From assembly GCA_944376035.1 (NCBI GenBank), contig CALWBJ010000163.1, positions 1 to 14,411 of the forward strand: a stretch of 14,411 bases of DNA, in the 5' to 3' direction. The stretch comes from an uncultured Clostridia bacterium (lineage in GTDB: Bacteria; Bacillota; Clostridia; Christensenellales; Borkfalkiaceae). A program made the position numbers and the translations under genes. Numbering within the stretch: position 1 is the first letter of the stretch; each line of letters starts with the position of its first letter. The notes beneath the pieces were generated by a model, which saw only the letters and a list, made by a program, of their open reading frames with translations, made no database searches and was not told the origin of the DNA. Below are positions 14,370 to 14,411 of this stretch, piece after piece.

Positions 14370-14411
14370 CTGAAAACCGCGCCTTTGCTTTTGCAAAGGC
14401 GCGGTTTTCAG
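14370..14411. terminator. perfect 19-bp hairpin terminator at the window edge
   Basis: CTGAAAACCGCGCCTTTGC (14370-14388) pairs without mismatch with 14393-14411 around a TTTT loop. The stem is GC-rich in its middle with AAAA/TTTT tracts near the base, so it should stop transcription from both sides. The window ends at the last base of the arm, so any T-tail beyond is not visible. Confidence 0.88.

Overview
The window looks like part of a chromosome of an anaerobic Bacillota (Clostridia-type, probably gut or plant-fibre associated) bacterium. The signs are strong AGGAGG-type ribosome sites, AT-rich intergenic DNA, a near-consensus sigma-A promoter, a CUT2-type sugar ABC transporter with a lipoprotein receptor, and cytoplasmic glycosidases controlled by an AraC-type regulator. 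No finer assignment is possible from the sequence alone.

Layout. Bases 1-133 hold tRNA-Arg(CCT) and its terminator. Bases 134-1351 are a decayed segment: a possible small membrane protein (minus), the 3' half of an AraC-family DNA-binding domain (plus), a strong hairpin, the C-terminal relic of a large carbohydrate-active enzyme (minus), and an orphan ribosome site. Bases 1352-11509 are one minus-strand operon. In transcription order it reads: sugar ABC ATPase, permease 1, substrate-binding lipoprotein, permease 2, GH3 enzyme (His-type, NagZ/Nag3-like), GH78 alpha-L-rhamnosidase, beta-phosphoglucomutase. A lost eighth gene probably followed. Bases 11510-11747 are a divergent control region, and 11748-14219 (plus) encode an AraC regulator fused to a GH39-like glycosidase domain with both catalytic glutamates kept. 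The window closes on a perfect 19-bp hairpin terminator.

Working model (inference). A rhamnosylated glucoside is captured by the lipoprotein and imported through a heteromeric permease pair powered by an asymmetric ATPase. Neither glycosidase has a signal peptide, so processing is in the cytoplasm. GH78 removes L-rhamnose. The GH3 enzyme uses the Asp-His dyad of a subgroup that includes proven phosphorylases, and could release the remaining beta-linked sugar as beta-sugar-1-phosphate. Beta-phosphoglucomutase would then turn beta-glucose-1-phosphate into glucose-6-phosphate. No rhamnose catabolic genes are present. The divergent AraC-GH39 protein is the obvious local regulator, and a cre-like site over the operon -35 suggests added catabolite control.

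Most interesting points: the AraC-GH39 fusion, the GH3/beta-PGM pairing, the Glu-to-Cys change in the second Walker B of the ATPase, and the repeat-and-hairpin-rich gap between receptor and permease 2.
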